DNA of 64,000 nucleotides from Streptomyces chartreusis (GTDB lineage: Bacteria; Actinomycetota; Actinomycetes; Streptomycetales; Streptomycetaceae), in the NCBI RefSeq assembly GCF_008704715.1, contig NZ_CP023689.1:868001-932000 (forward strand), read 5' to 3'. Of this stretch, positions 8,757 to 17,328 are shown piece after piece. A model generated the notes under the pieces. The model was not told the DNA's origin. It saw nothing but the letters and a program-made list of their open reading frames with translations, and made no database searches. The position numbers were made by a program, and so were the translations under genes. Position 1 is the stretch's first letter; each line of letters starts with the position of its first letter.

Positions 8757-8931
8757 GACGCTCCTCACCCCACTCGACGTGTCGCGGAGCGCGGGCCCGG
8801 CGGTGGGGGTCCCTCGGGCGGTTCGCGCCCGCCGGCACCCCTGTGCCGGAATTGCCCCGCACGTCCAGCTTGGCGCGGATGCACGGGCCCCGCTTGGGCC
8901 GGACGGGGTGCCCTTCGTACGGCGACCCTCG

Positions 8932-9432
8932 CTACGCCCCGTTCCTCAGCTCGGCGGCCACGCGCTCCGCCCACGTCTCGATCGCGGTGAAGTCGCGGAA
9001 GTCCCCGCCCTTGCCGGACCGCAGGATCATTCCGGCGACCCAGCCCTTGGCGCCTTCCTCCAGGCAGCCGCCGAACGTGACGTGGTCCCTGGCGTCCAGC
9101 CGTGCCATGGTCTTCTTCACGCCGGGCACGGGCGGGATGTCCCGCTCGGAGGCCGTGGCGTCGAGGGGCCCGCTGCTGAAGAGCCAGAGCGGGCGCTCGG
9201 TCAGGGCCCGGCCGTGTCGCCGCACGAAGCGGCGGGCGTCCTTGTGCCAGCGTCCGGCGTACAGCCCGCCGCCGATCACGACGGCGTCGTACGGGGACAC
9301 GCTGGGCACGGACCGGGCGGGCAGCGTGTCCACCGCCAGCCCGTCCTCGCGCAGGACGTCGGCGACGGCTTCGGCGATCCGCGCGGTCGATCCATTGGTC
9401 GTTCCGTAGGCAACCAGCACCTTGTCGGTCAT
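8932..9432 (-). CDS. Flavodoxin-domain protein (protoporphyrinogen oxidase HemG-like)
   Basis: A 166-aa protein starting MTDKVLVAYGTTNGST, whose T-T-N-G-S-T loop is the FMN phosphate-binding site of flavodoxins. YDAVVIGGGLYAGRW is the second flavin loop and resembles the HemG/flavodoxin-5 family. GAGGAGG precedes the ATG. HemG-type enzymes use menaquinone to oxidise protoporphyrinogen without oxygen, which would suit a hypoxia island, but a simple flavodoxin reductase role is equally compatible. A strong palindromic box lies about 75 bases upstream. Confidence 0.85.
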   Translation of the reverse strand: MTDKVLVAYGTTNGSTARIAEAVADVLREDGLAVDTLPARSVPSVSPYDAVVIGGGLYAGRWHKDARRFVRRHGRALTERPLWLFSSGPLDATASERDIPPVPGVKKTMARLDARDHVTFGGCLEEGAKGWVAGMILRSGKGGDFRDFTAIETWAERVAAELRNGA

Positions 9433-9485
9433 GACGGTTCGCCTCCTCCACTCCCACCGTGCGACACCCGGCCGCCCGATCCCAT

Positions 9486-9521
9486 GGGCTGCCCGGGACC
9501 GACCCGGGGGCCGTTCGGCCC
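9486..9521. promoter_or_regulatory. Paired boxes upstream of flavodoxin gene (9486-9499 weak, 9508-9521 strong)
   Basis: GGGCCGTTCGGCCC at 9508-9521 is identical to the box at 7371. A weaker half-match, GGGCTGCCCGGGAC at 9486-9499, lies exactly 22 bases away, about two helical turns, on the distal-to-proximal axis to the start at 9432. Tandem sites at this spacing are usual for DevR-type regulators. Confidence 0.55.
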
Positions 9522-9590
9522 CGGAACACGCGGAGGCAACAGGCTTGAGCGGAGGGGACCGGCGATCGGCGGCGTCGGACCCCTCAGGGT

Positions 9591-11972
9591 TCAGGTGCTC
9601 CAGGTCCAGTCGGCGATCTCCGGCAGGTCGGTGCCGTGTTCGCGGATCCAGTCGTGGTGGCGGGTGCGGGCGTCGGCCATCTCCTGGCGTACGGCGGCGG
9701 CGCGCACGGCGAGGCCGGGGACGCGGTCGATGACGTCCATGACCAGGCGGAAACGGTCGAGGTCGTTGCGGACGACCATGTCGAAGGGTGTGGTCGTGGT
9801 GCCGGACTCCTTGTAGCCGCGCACATGCAGGTTCTTGTGGCCGGTGCGGCGGTAGGCGAGGCGGTGGATGAGCCACGGGTAGCCGTGGTAGGCGAAGATC
9901 ACCGGCTTGTCGGCGGTGAACAGGCCGTCGTACTCGAAGTCGGTCATGCCGTGCGGGTGTTCCTCGCGCGGCATGAGCCGGGTCATGTCGACGACGTTGA
10001 CCACGCGGACCGCGAGCTGCGGCAGGTGCCGGCGCAGCAGCTGCGCGGCGGCCAGCACCTCCTGTGTGGGCACGTCACCGGCGCAGGCGAGCACCACGTC
10101 CGGTTCGCCGCCGTTCTCCGTGCCGGCCCAGTCCCAGATGCCGGCGCCGCGTGCGCAGTGGGCGCGGGCGGCGTCCATGGACAGCCAGTCGAAGCAGGGC
10201 TGCTTGCCGGCGACGATCACATTGACGTAGTCGCGGCTGCGCAGGGCGTGGTCGGCGACGGAGAGCAGGGTGTTGGCGTCCGGCGGCAGATAGACCCGGA
10301 CGACCTCGGGGCTCTTGTTGAGGACGTGGTCGACGAACCCGGGGTCCTGGTGGGAGAAGCCGTTGTGGTCCTGCCGCCACACGTGCGAGGTCAGCAGGTA
10401 GTTGAGGGAGGCGATGGGCGCACGCCAGGGCAGCCGCCGGGCCGTCCTGAGCCACTTGATGTGCTGGTTGACCATGGAGTCGACGATGTGGACGAAGGCC
10501 TCGTAGCAGGAGAACAGTCCGTGCCGTCCGGTGAGGAGGTAGCCCTCCAGCCAGCCCTGGCAGGTGTGTTCGGACAGGATCTCCAGCACGCGGCCGTGCC
10601 GGTCGAGGTGTTCGTCGACCGGCAGGGTCTCCGCCTGCCACGCCTTGCCGCTGGCGTCGTAGAGCGCCTGGAGCCGGTTGGACGCGGTCTCGTCGGGGCC
10701 CACGACCCGGAAGTCCCGGCGCGTGCGGGTGTCCTGCATGACCTGTCGCAGCAGGTCTCCGAGGACCCGGGTCGGTTCGTGCATGGTCGTGCCGGGCTTG
10801 TCGACCGGTACGGCGAAGGAGTCGAGGGAACCGATGGGCAGGTCGCGGACGAGGAGCCCGCCGTTGGCATGTGCGGTGGCACCCAGGCGGCGGGAGCCCT
10901 CGGGGACGCAGGCGAGGACCTCGGCGACGGGCCGGCCGTCCGGGCCGAAGAGTTCCTCGGGCCGGTAGGAGCGCAGCCACGCCTCCAGCTGCCGCAGGTG
11001 CTCCGGGTTCTCGCGCACGCCGGCGAGCGGCACCTGATGGGCGCGCCAGGTGCCCTCCACGGGCAGACCGTCGACCTCGGCGGGGCCGGTCCAGCCCTTC
11101 GGTGTGCGCAGCACGATCATCGGCCAGTGCACGCGCTCGGTGACGCCGCCCTCACGGGCCGACCGCTGCATCAGGGCGATCCGGTCCAGCGCCTCGTCGA
11201 GGGCGCGGGCCAGCGCGCGGTGGACGGCCGCGGGGTCGTCACCGGTGACGTGGAGCGGGTCGTGGCCGTAGCCGCGCAGCAGTTGGTCGAGTTCGGCCGC
11301 GGGCAGCCGGGACAGCACGGTCGGGTTGGCGATCTTGTAGCCGTTGAGGTGCAGGATCGGCAGGACGGCTCCGTCGTGCACCGGGTCGAGGAACTTGTTG
11401 GAGTGCCAGGAGGCGGCCAGCGGCCCGGTCTCGGCCTCACCGTCGCCGATCACGCAGGCGACGAGCAGGTCCGGGTTGTCGAAGGCGGCGCCGTAGGCGT
11501 GGGCGAGGGAGTATCCGAGCTCGCCGCCCTCGTGGATGGATCCCGGGACCTCGGGGGCGACATGGCTCGGCACGCCGCCCGGGAAGGAGAACTGCCGGAA
11601 CAGCCGCTCCATCCCCTCGCCGTCCCGCGGCACGTCCGGGTAGATCTCGCTGTAACTGCCGTCCAGCCAGGACCCGGCGAGCACGGACGGCCCGCCGTGC
11701 CCCGGCCCCCATACGCACAGCGCGTCGAGCCCACGCGTCCCGATCACCCGGTTGAGGTGGGTGTACACGAGGTTCAGGCCCGGCGAGGTGCCCCAGTGGC
11801 CGAGCAGCCGCGGCTTGATGTGCTCCGGCTTCAGCGGCTCGGTCAGCAGGGGGTTGGACAGCAGATAGATCTGGCCCGCGGCCAGGTAGTTGGCGGCCCG
11901 CCAGTGGGCGTCGAGTTCGCGCAGCTCGTCGGCGGAGAGTTCGGGGGCGTCCTGGTGCTCGGCCTTGGACAT
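9591..11972 (-). CDS. xfp: Phosphoketolase (xylulose-5-phosphate/fructose-6-phosphate)
   Basis: A full-length 793-aa thiamine-diphosphate enzyme. Recognisable features are WGPGHGGPS, the TPP-binding GDGEAETG followed by [15 protein letters not shown], and the C-terminal XFP domain with [17 protein letters not shown]. It splits xylulose-5-phosphate or fructose-6-phosphate into acetyl phosphate and a shorter sugar phosphate, so ATP can be formed through acetate kinase without respiration. That fits a hypoxia/dormancy island. A palindromic box lies about 70 bases upstream. The ATG at 11972 has only a modest ribosome site (GGAGTC). Confidence 0.96.
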   Translation of the reverse strand: MSKAEHQDAPELSADELRELDAHWRAANYLAAGQIYLLSNPLLTEPLKPEHIKPRLLGHWGTSPGLNLVYTHLNRVIGTRGLDALCVWGPGHGGPSVLAGSWLDGSYSEIYPDVPRDGEGMERLFRQFSFPGGVPSHVAPEVPGSIHEGGELGYSLAHAYGAAFDNPDLLVACVIGDGEAETGPLAASWHSNKFLDPVHDGAVLPILHLNGYKIANPTVLSRLPAAELDQLLRGYGHDPLHVTGDDPAAVHRALARALDEALDRIALMQRSAREGGVTERVHWPMIVLRTPKGWTGPAEVDGLPVEGTWRAHQVPLAGVRENPEHLRQLEAWLRSYRPEELFGPDGRPVAEVLACVPEGSRRLGATAHANGGLLVRDLPIGSLDSFAVPVDKPGTTMHEPTRVLGDLLRQVMQDTRTRRDFRVVGPDETASNRLQALYDASGKAWQAETLPVDEHLDRHGRVLEILSEHTCQGWLEGYLLTGRHGLFSCYEAFVHIVDSMVNQHIKWLRTARRLPWRAPIASLNYLLTSHVWRQDHNGFSHQDPGFVDHVLNKSPEVVRVYLPPDANTLLSVADHALRSRDYVNVIVAGKQPCFDWLSMDAARAHCARGAGIWDWAGTENGGEPDVVLACAGDVPTQEVLAAAQLLRRHLPQLAVRVVNVVDMTRLMPREEHPHGMTDFEYDGLFTADKPVIFAYHGYPWLIHRLAYRRTGHKNLHVRGYKESGTTTTPFDMVVRNDLDRFRLVMDVIDRVPGLAVRAAAVRQEMADARTRHHDWIREHGTDLPEIADWTWST

Positions 11973-12039
11973 GAAGGCGACTCCGGAGTCGTCGGTACTT
12001 CGAACTGCCGTGATTTCGGGTTCAGTCGGTCGATGGGGG

Positions 12040-12053
12040 CGGCCGGTCGGCCA
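12040..12053. promoter_or_regulatory. Candidate box upstream of phosphoketolase
   Basis: CGGCCGGTCGGCCA matches the reference palindrome at 11 of 14 places and sits about 70 bases before the phosphoketolase start. Confidence 0.5.
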
Positions 12054-12122
12054 TCGGGGTCGTCCGGCCGGGTCCCGGACAGAGGGTGGGCCGCGGCGAG
12101 GGCCCGGGTACCCCGCCGCACG

Positions 12123-12989
12123 TCATCCGTCTCGCTCGGGCACGACCGCGACGGGGCAGACGGAGTGATGCAGCACCCCGTGCGCCACACGGCCCAGTTG
12201 GAGCCCGAAGTGCCGCGGACGGCGCCGGGCCCCGACTATGAGCAGGTCGGCGGCGCGGGAGGCGTCCGCCAGCACGGTCCGTGCGTGGCCCTCCACGACC
12301 CGCCGGCGCACCTCCACATCGGCGGGCATGCCCCGCAGGGCCTTCTCCAGGGCCTGCGCCGCCTCCTGCTCGTGCAGCCGGGCGGGCTCTCCCGCGAGCA
12401 GCGGGTGATCGGTGGTCTCCCGCGCCGGGGACCGCCAGGCCCGTACGGCCTCCACCGACGCTCCGCGCAGCCGTGCCTCCTCGAAGGCGAACCGGACGGG
12501 CGCCCCTTCGCCGACCCCCACGACGATCCGGCCGCCCGGCCGGACCGCGTTGTCGTTGCCGCCGCGCACGACGACCATCGGGCAGTGCGCGTGCCCGGCG
12601 ACGGTCAGGGACACGGAGCCGAGCAGCGCCTCCGCCATGCCGCCGCGGCCGCGGGTGCCCGTCACCAGCAGCGCGGCGCTGCGGCTCTCCCGCACCAGCG
12701 CGTACTCGGGTTCCTCGGGCAGGGAATCGGTCAGCACCTTCAGGTCGGCCCGGCGGCGATGGGCGCGCCGGGCCGCGGCGGTCACGATGTCCTCGGCCCG
12801 CACCTGTTCGGACGGCCTGCCCAGTTCGTGGGCGAGGGCGTCGCCCTCGTACCGCTCCCACAGCGAGGCGTACACCAGCCGAAGCGGCAGGCCGCGCAGC
12901 GCGGCCTCGTCGGCCGCCCAGTCGACGGCCCGCAGGCTGGGCTCGGAGCCGTCGACACCGACGACGATCGGCAGGTCCATCGCGTTCAT
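12123..12989 (-). CDS. Universal stress protein, two tandem UspA domains
   Basis: A 288-aa tandem UspA protein beginning LPIVVGVDGSEPSLRAVDWA; the ATP loop GTRGRGGMAEALLGS is intact in the first domain. CCGGAGGAG lies seven bases before ATG 12989. It shares long stretches with the protein at 4458-5327, including LVYASLWERYEG and HFGLQLGRV, so the two arose by duplication. It follows the related gene at 13013-13930 after 23 bases and is probably co-transcribed with it from the palindrome-bearing promoter near 14008-14041. Confidence 0.9.
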   Translation of the reverse strand: MNAMDLPIVVGVDGSEPSLRAVDWAADEAALRGLPLRLVYASLWERYEGDALAHELGRPSEQVRAEDIVTAAARRAHRRRADLKVLTDSLPEEPEYALVRESRSAALLVTGTRGRGGMAEALLGSVSLTVAGHAHCPMVVVRGGNDNAVRPGGRIVVGVGEGAPVRFAFEEARLRGASVEAVRAWRSPARETTDHPLLAGEPARLHEQEAAQALEKALRGMPADVEVRRRVVEGHARTVLADASRAADLLIVGARRRPRHFGLQLGRVAHGVLHHSVCPVAVVPERDG

Positions 12990-13012
12990 GTCTCAACTCC
13001 TCCGGATTTCCG

Positions 13013-13930
13013 TCAGTTGTGCGGTACGACGGCGACGGGGGCCATGGCGTGGTGGAGCACGGCGTGCGTGACGGGGCCGATGTGGGCGCCGAACGGGCTG
13101 CGGCGGATCCGCCGTCCGACGACGACCAGGGAGGCGTCCCGGGAGGCGTCGACGAGATGGCTGCCGGGGGTGCCGTAGTGGGATTCCTCGGTGACCTCGA
13201 CCTCCGGGAACTTCTTGCGCCACGGGCGCATGACCTCGGTGAGGACCGTGGTCTCGCGCTGTGCGAGGGACGCCTGGAGTTCGAGGTCCGCGGACAGGCC
13301 GTAAGCGTAGTACGGGGGCGGGTTCCAGCCGTGTACGACCCGCAGGGTGGTGCCCCGGCGGGCAGCGGCGGCGAACGCGAACTCGATCAGCTCACGGTCG
13401 GGGCTGTCGATGTCGAGACCGAGGACGACGGGCCGGAACGCGGTAGCGGCGGACGGTATGCCGACGGGGTCGCTCTCGTGCTCGTCGGCGGCCTGTTCCT
13501 CGGCGCGGACCAGGACCACGGGCCGGTCGGCGTGGGCCACGACCGCGAGGGCGACCGAGCCGACGAGGAAGCCGGCGATGCCGCTAAGTCCGCGCGAGCC
13601 GAGGACGAGGAGCTCGGCGTCCTTCGCCTCGTCGGCCAGCACCTCGGCGGGCCGCCCGGACAGCTGCTCGACCGTCACGTCGAGGCCGGGGTGCCGCGCT
13701 CGGATGCCTTCGGCCGCGTCCCGCGGAATCCTTTCGGTCCAGTGCTGCTGGGTCTCGACGCCGAGGAGCGGCGCCTGGGCCATGGGCTCCGGTACGGGCT
13801 CCCACACTTGGATCAGCTTCAGCGGCAGACCGAGCAACTGTGCTTCGCGAGCCGCCCACTCGGCCGCCGCGCGGCTCTCGCGCGAGCCGTCGAGCCCGGC
13901 GGTCACGCTGAGAGTGACGGTGCGGGTCAT
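13013..13930 (-). CDS. Universal stress protein, two tandem UspA domains (divergent member)
   Basis: A 305-aa tandem UspA protein, less similar to the other two. The first domain has the loop GSRGLSGIAGFLVGSVAL; the second ends GRRIRRSPFGAHIGPVTHAVLHHA. CAGGAGGTGG stands before ATG 13930; the frame stays open upstream but only in non-coding-looking sequence. It is the first gene of a two-gene operon with 12123-12989 and is divergent from the SulP transporter. The shared region carries three palindromic boxes. Confidence 0.9.
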   Translation of the reverse strand: MTRTVTLSVTAGLDGSRESRAAAEWAAREAQLLGLPLKLIQVWEPVPEPMAQAPLLGVETQQHWTERIPRDAAEGIRARHPGLDVTVEQLSGRPAEVLADEAKDAELLVLGSRGLSGIAGFLVGSVALAVVAHADRPVVLVRAEEQAADEHESDPVGIPSAATAFRPVVLGLDIDSPDRELIEFAFAAAARRGTTLRVVHGWNPPPYYAYGLSADLELQASLAQRETTVLTEVMRPWRKKFPEVEVTEESHYGTPGSHLVDASRDASLVVVGRRIRRSPFGAHIGPVTHAVLHHAMAPVAVVPHN

Positions 13931-14007
13931 GGTTCCACCTCCTGAATCGGGGGTCCCGAGTCGGGGGTCCCGATACGAGCGTCGCCCACCGGCTGCGTGC
14001 CCGGCAG

Positions 14008-14041
14008 GGGCCGCAAGTCCCTGCAAGGGGCCGACCGGCCC
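14008..14041. promoter_or_regulatory. Tandem boxes 20 bases apart in the Usp/SulP divergent promoter
   Basis: GGGCCGCAAGTCCC (14008-14021, 10 of 14) and GGGCCGACCGGCCC (14028-14041, perfect arms) are offset by exactly 20 bases, the face-to-face spacing expected for cooperative binding of a NarL/DevR regulator. They lie about 80-110 bases from the Usp start and 140-170 from the SulP start. Confidence 0.6.
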
Positions 14042-14075
14042 TGGCCGCTTCGGGATCCCGTGGGCTGAACGGAGG

Positions 14076-14089
14076 TGCCCGAACGGCCC
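14076..14089. promoter_or_regulatory. Third box in the Usp/SulP divergent promoter
   Basis: TGCCCGAACGGCCC agrees at 11 of 14 positions with the reference palindrome and is about 90 bases before the SulP start, so it may serve the plus-strand promoter while the 14008-14041 pair serves the Usp operon. Confidence 0.42.
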
Positions 14090-14179
14090 GTTGGGGTGCA
14101 TGCTCGGCCGGAATCGATTCACCTGTCGCGGCCGTGGGCACGCCGGTGGATCCTGAGGCCCGACGGAGAAGGGTGGCCG

Positions 14180-15901
14180 ATGGAGCAGGGCAAGCGCGGG
14201 CGCGTTCCGCAGTGGCGGCACCTGGTGCCGGGAGTCGTCGCCCTCCTCGGCTACCGACGGTCGTGGCTGCGCGGCGACGTCCTGGCCGGCGTCACCGTGG
14301 CGGCGTATCTCGTCCCGCAGGTGATGGCGTACGCGGGTGTCGCCGGGCTGCCGCCGGTCGCGGGGCTGTGGGCGATCCTGCCCGCGCTTGCCCTGTACGC
14401 GGTGTTCGGGTCCTCGCGCCTGCTGTCGGTCGGCCCGGAGTCCACGACCGCGCTGATGACGGCCACGGTGGTCGCCCCGCTCGCCGCCGGCGACCCCGAC
14501 CGGTACGCCACCCTGGCCGTCACCCTCGCGGTCACGGTCGGCCTGCTGTGCCTGATCGCCCGGGCGGTGCGGCTCGGCTTCCTCGCGGATCTGCTCTCAC
14601 GCCCGGTGCTGATCGGCTACATGGCGGGCGTGGCGCTGATCATGATGTCGGACCAGCTGACCAAGCTGACCGGGGTCGAGACGACGGGGTCCAAGTTCTT
14701 TCCGCAGGTGTGGTCGTTCGCGGCCGGTGTGACGGAGGCGCACGGGGCCACCGTCGTGCTGTCGGCCGCCGCCCTCGTGCTGCTGTTCCTGATGGCGAAG
14801 TACGTCCGTGCCGTGCCCGGTCCGCTGCTCGCCGTGGTCCTCGGCACGCTCGCCGTGGTGCTCTTCGACCTCGACGAGCGGTACGGCGTCAAGGTGATCG
14901 GCGACGTCCCCTCGGGTCTGCCCGGCCTCGCCCACCCGGACTGGACCGAGGTGCCTGCTCTGGTGCTGCCCGCCCTCGGCGTACTCCTCGTCGGGTACAC
15001 GGACTTCATCCTGACCGCACGGGCCTTCTCCGGCCGCGCGGACGACACGGACGACGGCCCCGAGCTCGACGCCAACCAGGAGTTCCTGGCGCTGGGCGCG
15101 GCCAACCTCGGTGCCGCCGCCCTGCACGGCTTCCCGGTCAGCAGCAGCGCGAGCCGGACCGCGCTCGCCTCCTCGTCGGGCGCCCGCAGCCAGGTGTACT
15201 CGCTGATCGCCGGGGTCGTGGTCCTCGCGGTCCTGCTGTTCCTCAGCCCGCTGCTCAGCCGGACGCCGTCGGCCGTCCTCGGCGCGCTCGTCGTCTACGC
15301 GGCGGTCCGCATGATCGACCTCGCGGGCTTCCGCCGCCTCGCGTCCTTCCGCCGCCGCGAACTCCTGCTCGCCCTCGGCTGTCTGGTCGGCGTACTCGCC
15401 CTGGACATCCTGTACGGCGTCATCGTCGCGGTCGGCCTGTCGGTGGCCGAGCTGCTGACCCGGGTCGCCCGGCCGCACGACGCGATCCTGGGAGTGGTCC
15501 CCGGCATCGCCGGCATGCACGACGTCGACGACTACCCGACCGCCCGCACGATCCCCGGGCTGCTGTTCTACCGCTACGACTCACCGCTCTTCTTCGCCAA
15601 CGCCGAGGACTTCCGCCGCCGCGCCCTGGGCGCCGTGGACGAGCAGACCGCGCCCGTGCGCTGGTTCGTCCTGAACGCCGAGGCCAACGTGGAGGTCGAC
15701 ATCACCGCGCTGGACGCCCTCGACGAACTGCGCCAGGAGCTCACGGACCGCGGCATCGTGTTCGCCCTCGCCCGTGTGAAGCAGGACCTCAGGGAGGAGC
15801 TCCAGGCGTACGGCCTCGCGGACTCCGTGGGGGCGGAGCGGATCTTCCCGACCCTGCCGACCGCCGTTGCCGCGTACCGGGAGTGGTCGGGCGACCGGTA
15901 G
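14180..15901 (+). CDS. SulP family anion transporter with C-terminal STAS domain
   Basis: A 573-aa protein. Residues about 10-420 form the multi-span transporter, with the SulP signature region GLPPVAGLWAILPALALYAVFG and the second conserved stretch FPVSSSASRTALASSSGA. Residues about 440-565 form a STAS domain with FFANAEDFRRR and NAEANVEVDITALDAL. It probably imports sulfate, bicarbonate or another oxyanion. ATG 14180 is the start at which similarity to the family begins; the ribosome site is weak (GGAGAAGGG). It stands first in a plus-strand group with the two ligand-sensor genes that follow. Confidence 0.92.
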   Translation: MEQGKRGRVPQWRHLVPGVVALLGYRRSWLRGDVLAGVTVAAYLVPQVMAYAGVAGLPPVAGLWAILPALALYAVFGSSRLLSVGPESTTALMTATVVAPLAAGDPDRYATLAVTLAVTVGLLCLIARAVRLGFLADLLSRPVLIGYMAGVALIMMSDQLTKLTGVETTGSKFFPQVWSFAAGVTEAHGATVVLSAAALVLLFLMAKYVRAVPGPLLAVVLGTLAVVLFDLDERYGVKVIGDVPSGLPGLAHPDWTEVPALVLPALGVLLVGYTDFILTARAFSGRADDTDDGPELDANQEFLALGAANLGAAALHGFPVSSSASRTALASSSGARSQVYSLIAGVVVLAVLLFLSPLLSRTPSAVLGALVVYAAVRMIDLAGFRRLASFRRRELLLALGCLVGVLALDILYGVIVAVGLSVAELLTRVARPHDAILGVVPGIAGMHDVDDYPTARTIPGLLFYRYDSPLFFANAEDFRRRALGAVDEQTAPVRWFVLNAEANVEVDITALDALDELRQELTDRGIVFALARVKQDLREELQAYGLADSVGAERIFPTLPTAVAAYREWSGDR

Positions 15902-16022
15902 GCGGCGGCGCGGTCGCGGGAGCCGGGTGGCCCGGCGCGAGGGGCCGGGTGGCCCATGGCCCGGCGCGGCCGGCGGGCGGACGCTGGCAGTGGAAGTCCC
16001 TGAACCCGTCGGGAGGCACGCC

Positions 16023-16487
16023 ATGATCACCACACCCACGCCCAGCATGCTGCGCGCGCTGCCGGCCGAACACCGGCAACGGCTCATGCACATGGCACGC
16101 GAGGTGTCCTTCCCGGAAGGGACGCGCCTGTTCGAGGAGGGCGACCGGGCGGACCGGTTCTGGATCATCCGCACCGGCACCGTCGAGCTCGACATGCGTG
16201 TGCCGGGCCGCCGGCCGGCCGTCATCGAGAGCCTGCGGCACAACGAACTCGTCGGCTGGTCCTGGCTGTTCACCCCGCACGTATGGCACCTGGGCGCCGA
16301 GGCGACGACCCCGGTACGGGCGTACGAGTTCGACGCGACGACCGTGCGCACGATGTGCCGGGAGGACCCGGCGCTCGGCAACGCCGTCGCCCAGTGGGTC
16401 GGCGACGTGCTCGCGCACCGGCTGCGCTCGGCCCGCACCCGGCTGCTGGACCTGTACGCCCCGTACGGCGCCGGCAGCGCCGTCTGA
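16023..16487 (+). CDS. Stand-alone cyclic nucleotide-binding domain protein
   Basis: A 154-aa protein that is only a cNMP-binding domain: FPEGTRLFEEGDRADRFWIIRTGTVEL is the beta-roll entry, and the phosphate-binding cassette region follows around LRHNELVGWSWLF. The Crp-type DNA-binding domain is absent. The cassette lacks the usual R-[ST]-A sequence, so the ligand may not be cAMP. GGGAGG precedes the ATG. Such lone cNMP domains occur with CBS proteins in actinobacterial hypoxia clusters; a role as a nucleotide-responsive partner of neighbouring proteins is inference. Confidence 0.83.
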   Translation: MITTPTPSMLRALPAEHRQRLMHMAREVSFPEGTRLFEEGDRADRFWIIRTGTVELDMRVPGRRPAVIESLRHNELVGWSWLFTPHVWHLGAEATTPVRAYEFDATTVRTMCREDPALGNAVAQWVGDVLAHRLRSARTRLLDLYAPYGAGSAV

Positions 16488-16519
16488 CCCGCCCGCGAGC
16501 CCAGTGAGGAGGAGCCGTC

Positions 16520-17197
16520 ATGCTCGGCAACCCGCACATCGTCAGCGACGTCATGACGCACACGGTGGCCGCCGTCGGCCGCCGGGCCACGTTCGTGGAG
16601 ATCGTGCGGCTGATGCAGGACTGGAAGGTCAGCGCCCTGCCCGTGCTGGAGGGCGAGGGCCGGGTGGTCGGCGTCGTCTCCGAGGCCGACCTGCTGCCCA
16701 AGGAGGAGTTCCGCGACAGCGACCCCGACCGGTACACCCAGCTGCGGCGCCTGTCCGACCTGGCGAAGGCCGGCGCGGTCACCGCGGAGGAGCTGATGAC
16801 CTCCCCCGCGCTCACCACCCGCCCGGACGCGACGCTGGCGCAGGCCGCCCGGACCATGGCCCGCGCCAAGGTCAAGCGGCTGCCGGTGGTCAACGAGCTG
16901 GGCATGCTGGAGGGCATCGTCAGCCGGGCCGACCTGCTCAAGGTGTTCCTGCGCGAGGACGACGAGATCGCCGAGGAGGTGCGGCGCGAGGTCGTCGCCC
17001 ACCTCTTCCCCATGTCGTCCGCGGCGATCCGGGTCGAGGTCCACGACGGCGTGGTGAGCCTCGCCGGGCGGGTCAGGGACACGTCCCTGATCCCGGTCGC
17101 CGCTCGTCTGATCCGTGCCGTCGAAGGTGTGGTGGACGTGGACTTCGCCCTGGAGTCCCCCATAGCGGCAGGTGAGAGCGCCGCCTGGGGCCGGTGA
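16520..17197 (+). CDS. Two CBS domains plus BON domain protein
   Basis: A 225-aa protein. CBS1 spans about 8-65 (VSDVMTHTVAAVGRRATF, VVGVVSEADLL), CBS2 about 90-145 (AEELMTSPALTTRPDATL, EGIVSRADLLKVF), and a BON domain about 150-215 (IRVEVHDGVVSLAGRV). CBS pairs bind adenine nucleotides and report energy charge; BON domains bind membranes or other proteins. GAGGAG precedes the ATG. It lies 32 bases after the cNMP-domain gene, so the two are probably one transcript. Comparable CBS proteins are known members of DosR-type regulons. Confidence 0.9.
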   Translation: MLGNPHIVSDVMTHTVAAVGRRATFVEIVRLMQDWKVSALPVLEGEGRVVGVVSEADLLPKEEFRDSDPDRYTQLRRLSDLAKAGAVTAEELMTSPALTTRPDATLAQAARTMARAKVKRLPVVNELGMLEGIVSRADLLKVFLREDDEIAEEVRREVVAHLFPMSSAAIRVEVHDGVVSLAGRVRDTSLIPVAARLIRAVEGVVDVDFALESPIAAGESAAWGR

Positions 17198-17208
17198 GGA
17201 AGCCTCCC

Positions 17209-17254
17209 GGGCCGATCGGGGCGCTTCTCGGGGTTCACCAGGGCCGGTCGGCCC
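17209..17254. promoter_or_regulatory. Two boxes upstream of the response regulator (17209-17222 and 17241-17254)
   Basis: GGGCCGATCGGGGC (12 of 14) and GGGCCGGTCGGCCC (perfect arms, one centre difference) lie 32 bases apart, about three helical turns, and 75-120 bases before the regulator start at 17329. This is a typical autoregulation arrangement. Confidence 0.6.
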
Positions 17255-17328
17255 TAGTACGACCGGCCCCGGCGAGCGATGATCGATACGAGAAGCAGTC
17301 CGTGAGCCACAGGGAACAAGGGGTCGTC

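Noticed and set aside
8896..8909. A palindrome-like match before the alcohol dehydrogenase gene
   Set aside because: Only 9 of 14 positions agree, with a broken right half; chance match is likely at this GC content.
9636..13178. An open frame of 1180 codons on the plus strand opposite phosphoketolase and Usp genes
   Set aside because: It is the third-position shadow of high-GC minus-strand genes; low-complexity Val/Gly/Asp-rich translation, no ribosome site, and the opposite strand carries conserved families.
17256..17269. A third box overlapping the one at 17241
   Set aside because: It overlaps the better site out of helical phase and matches only on the right half.
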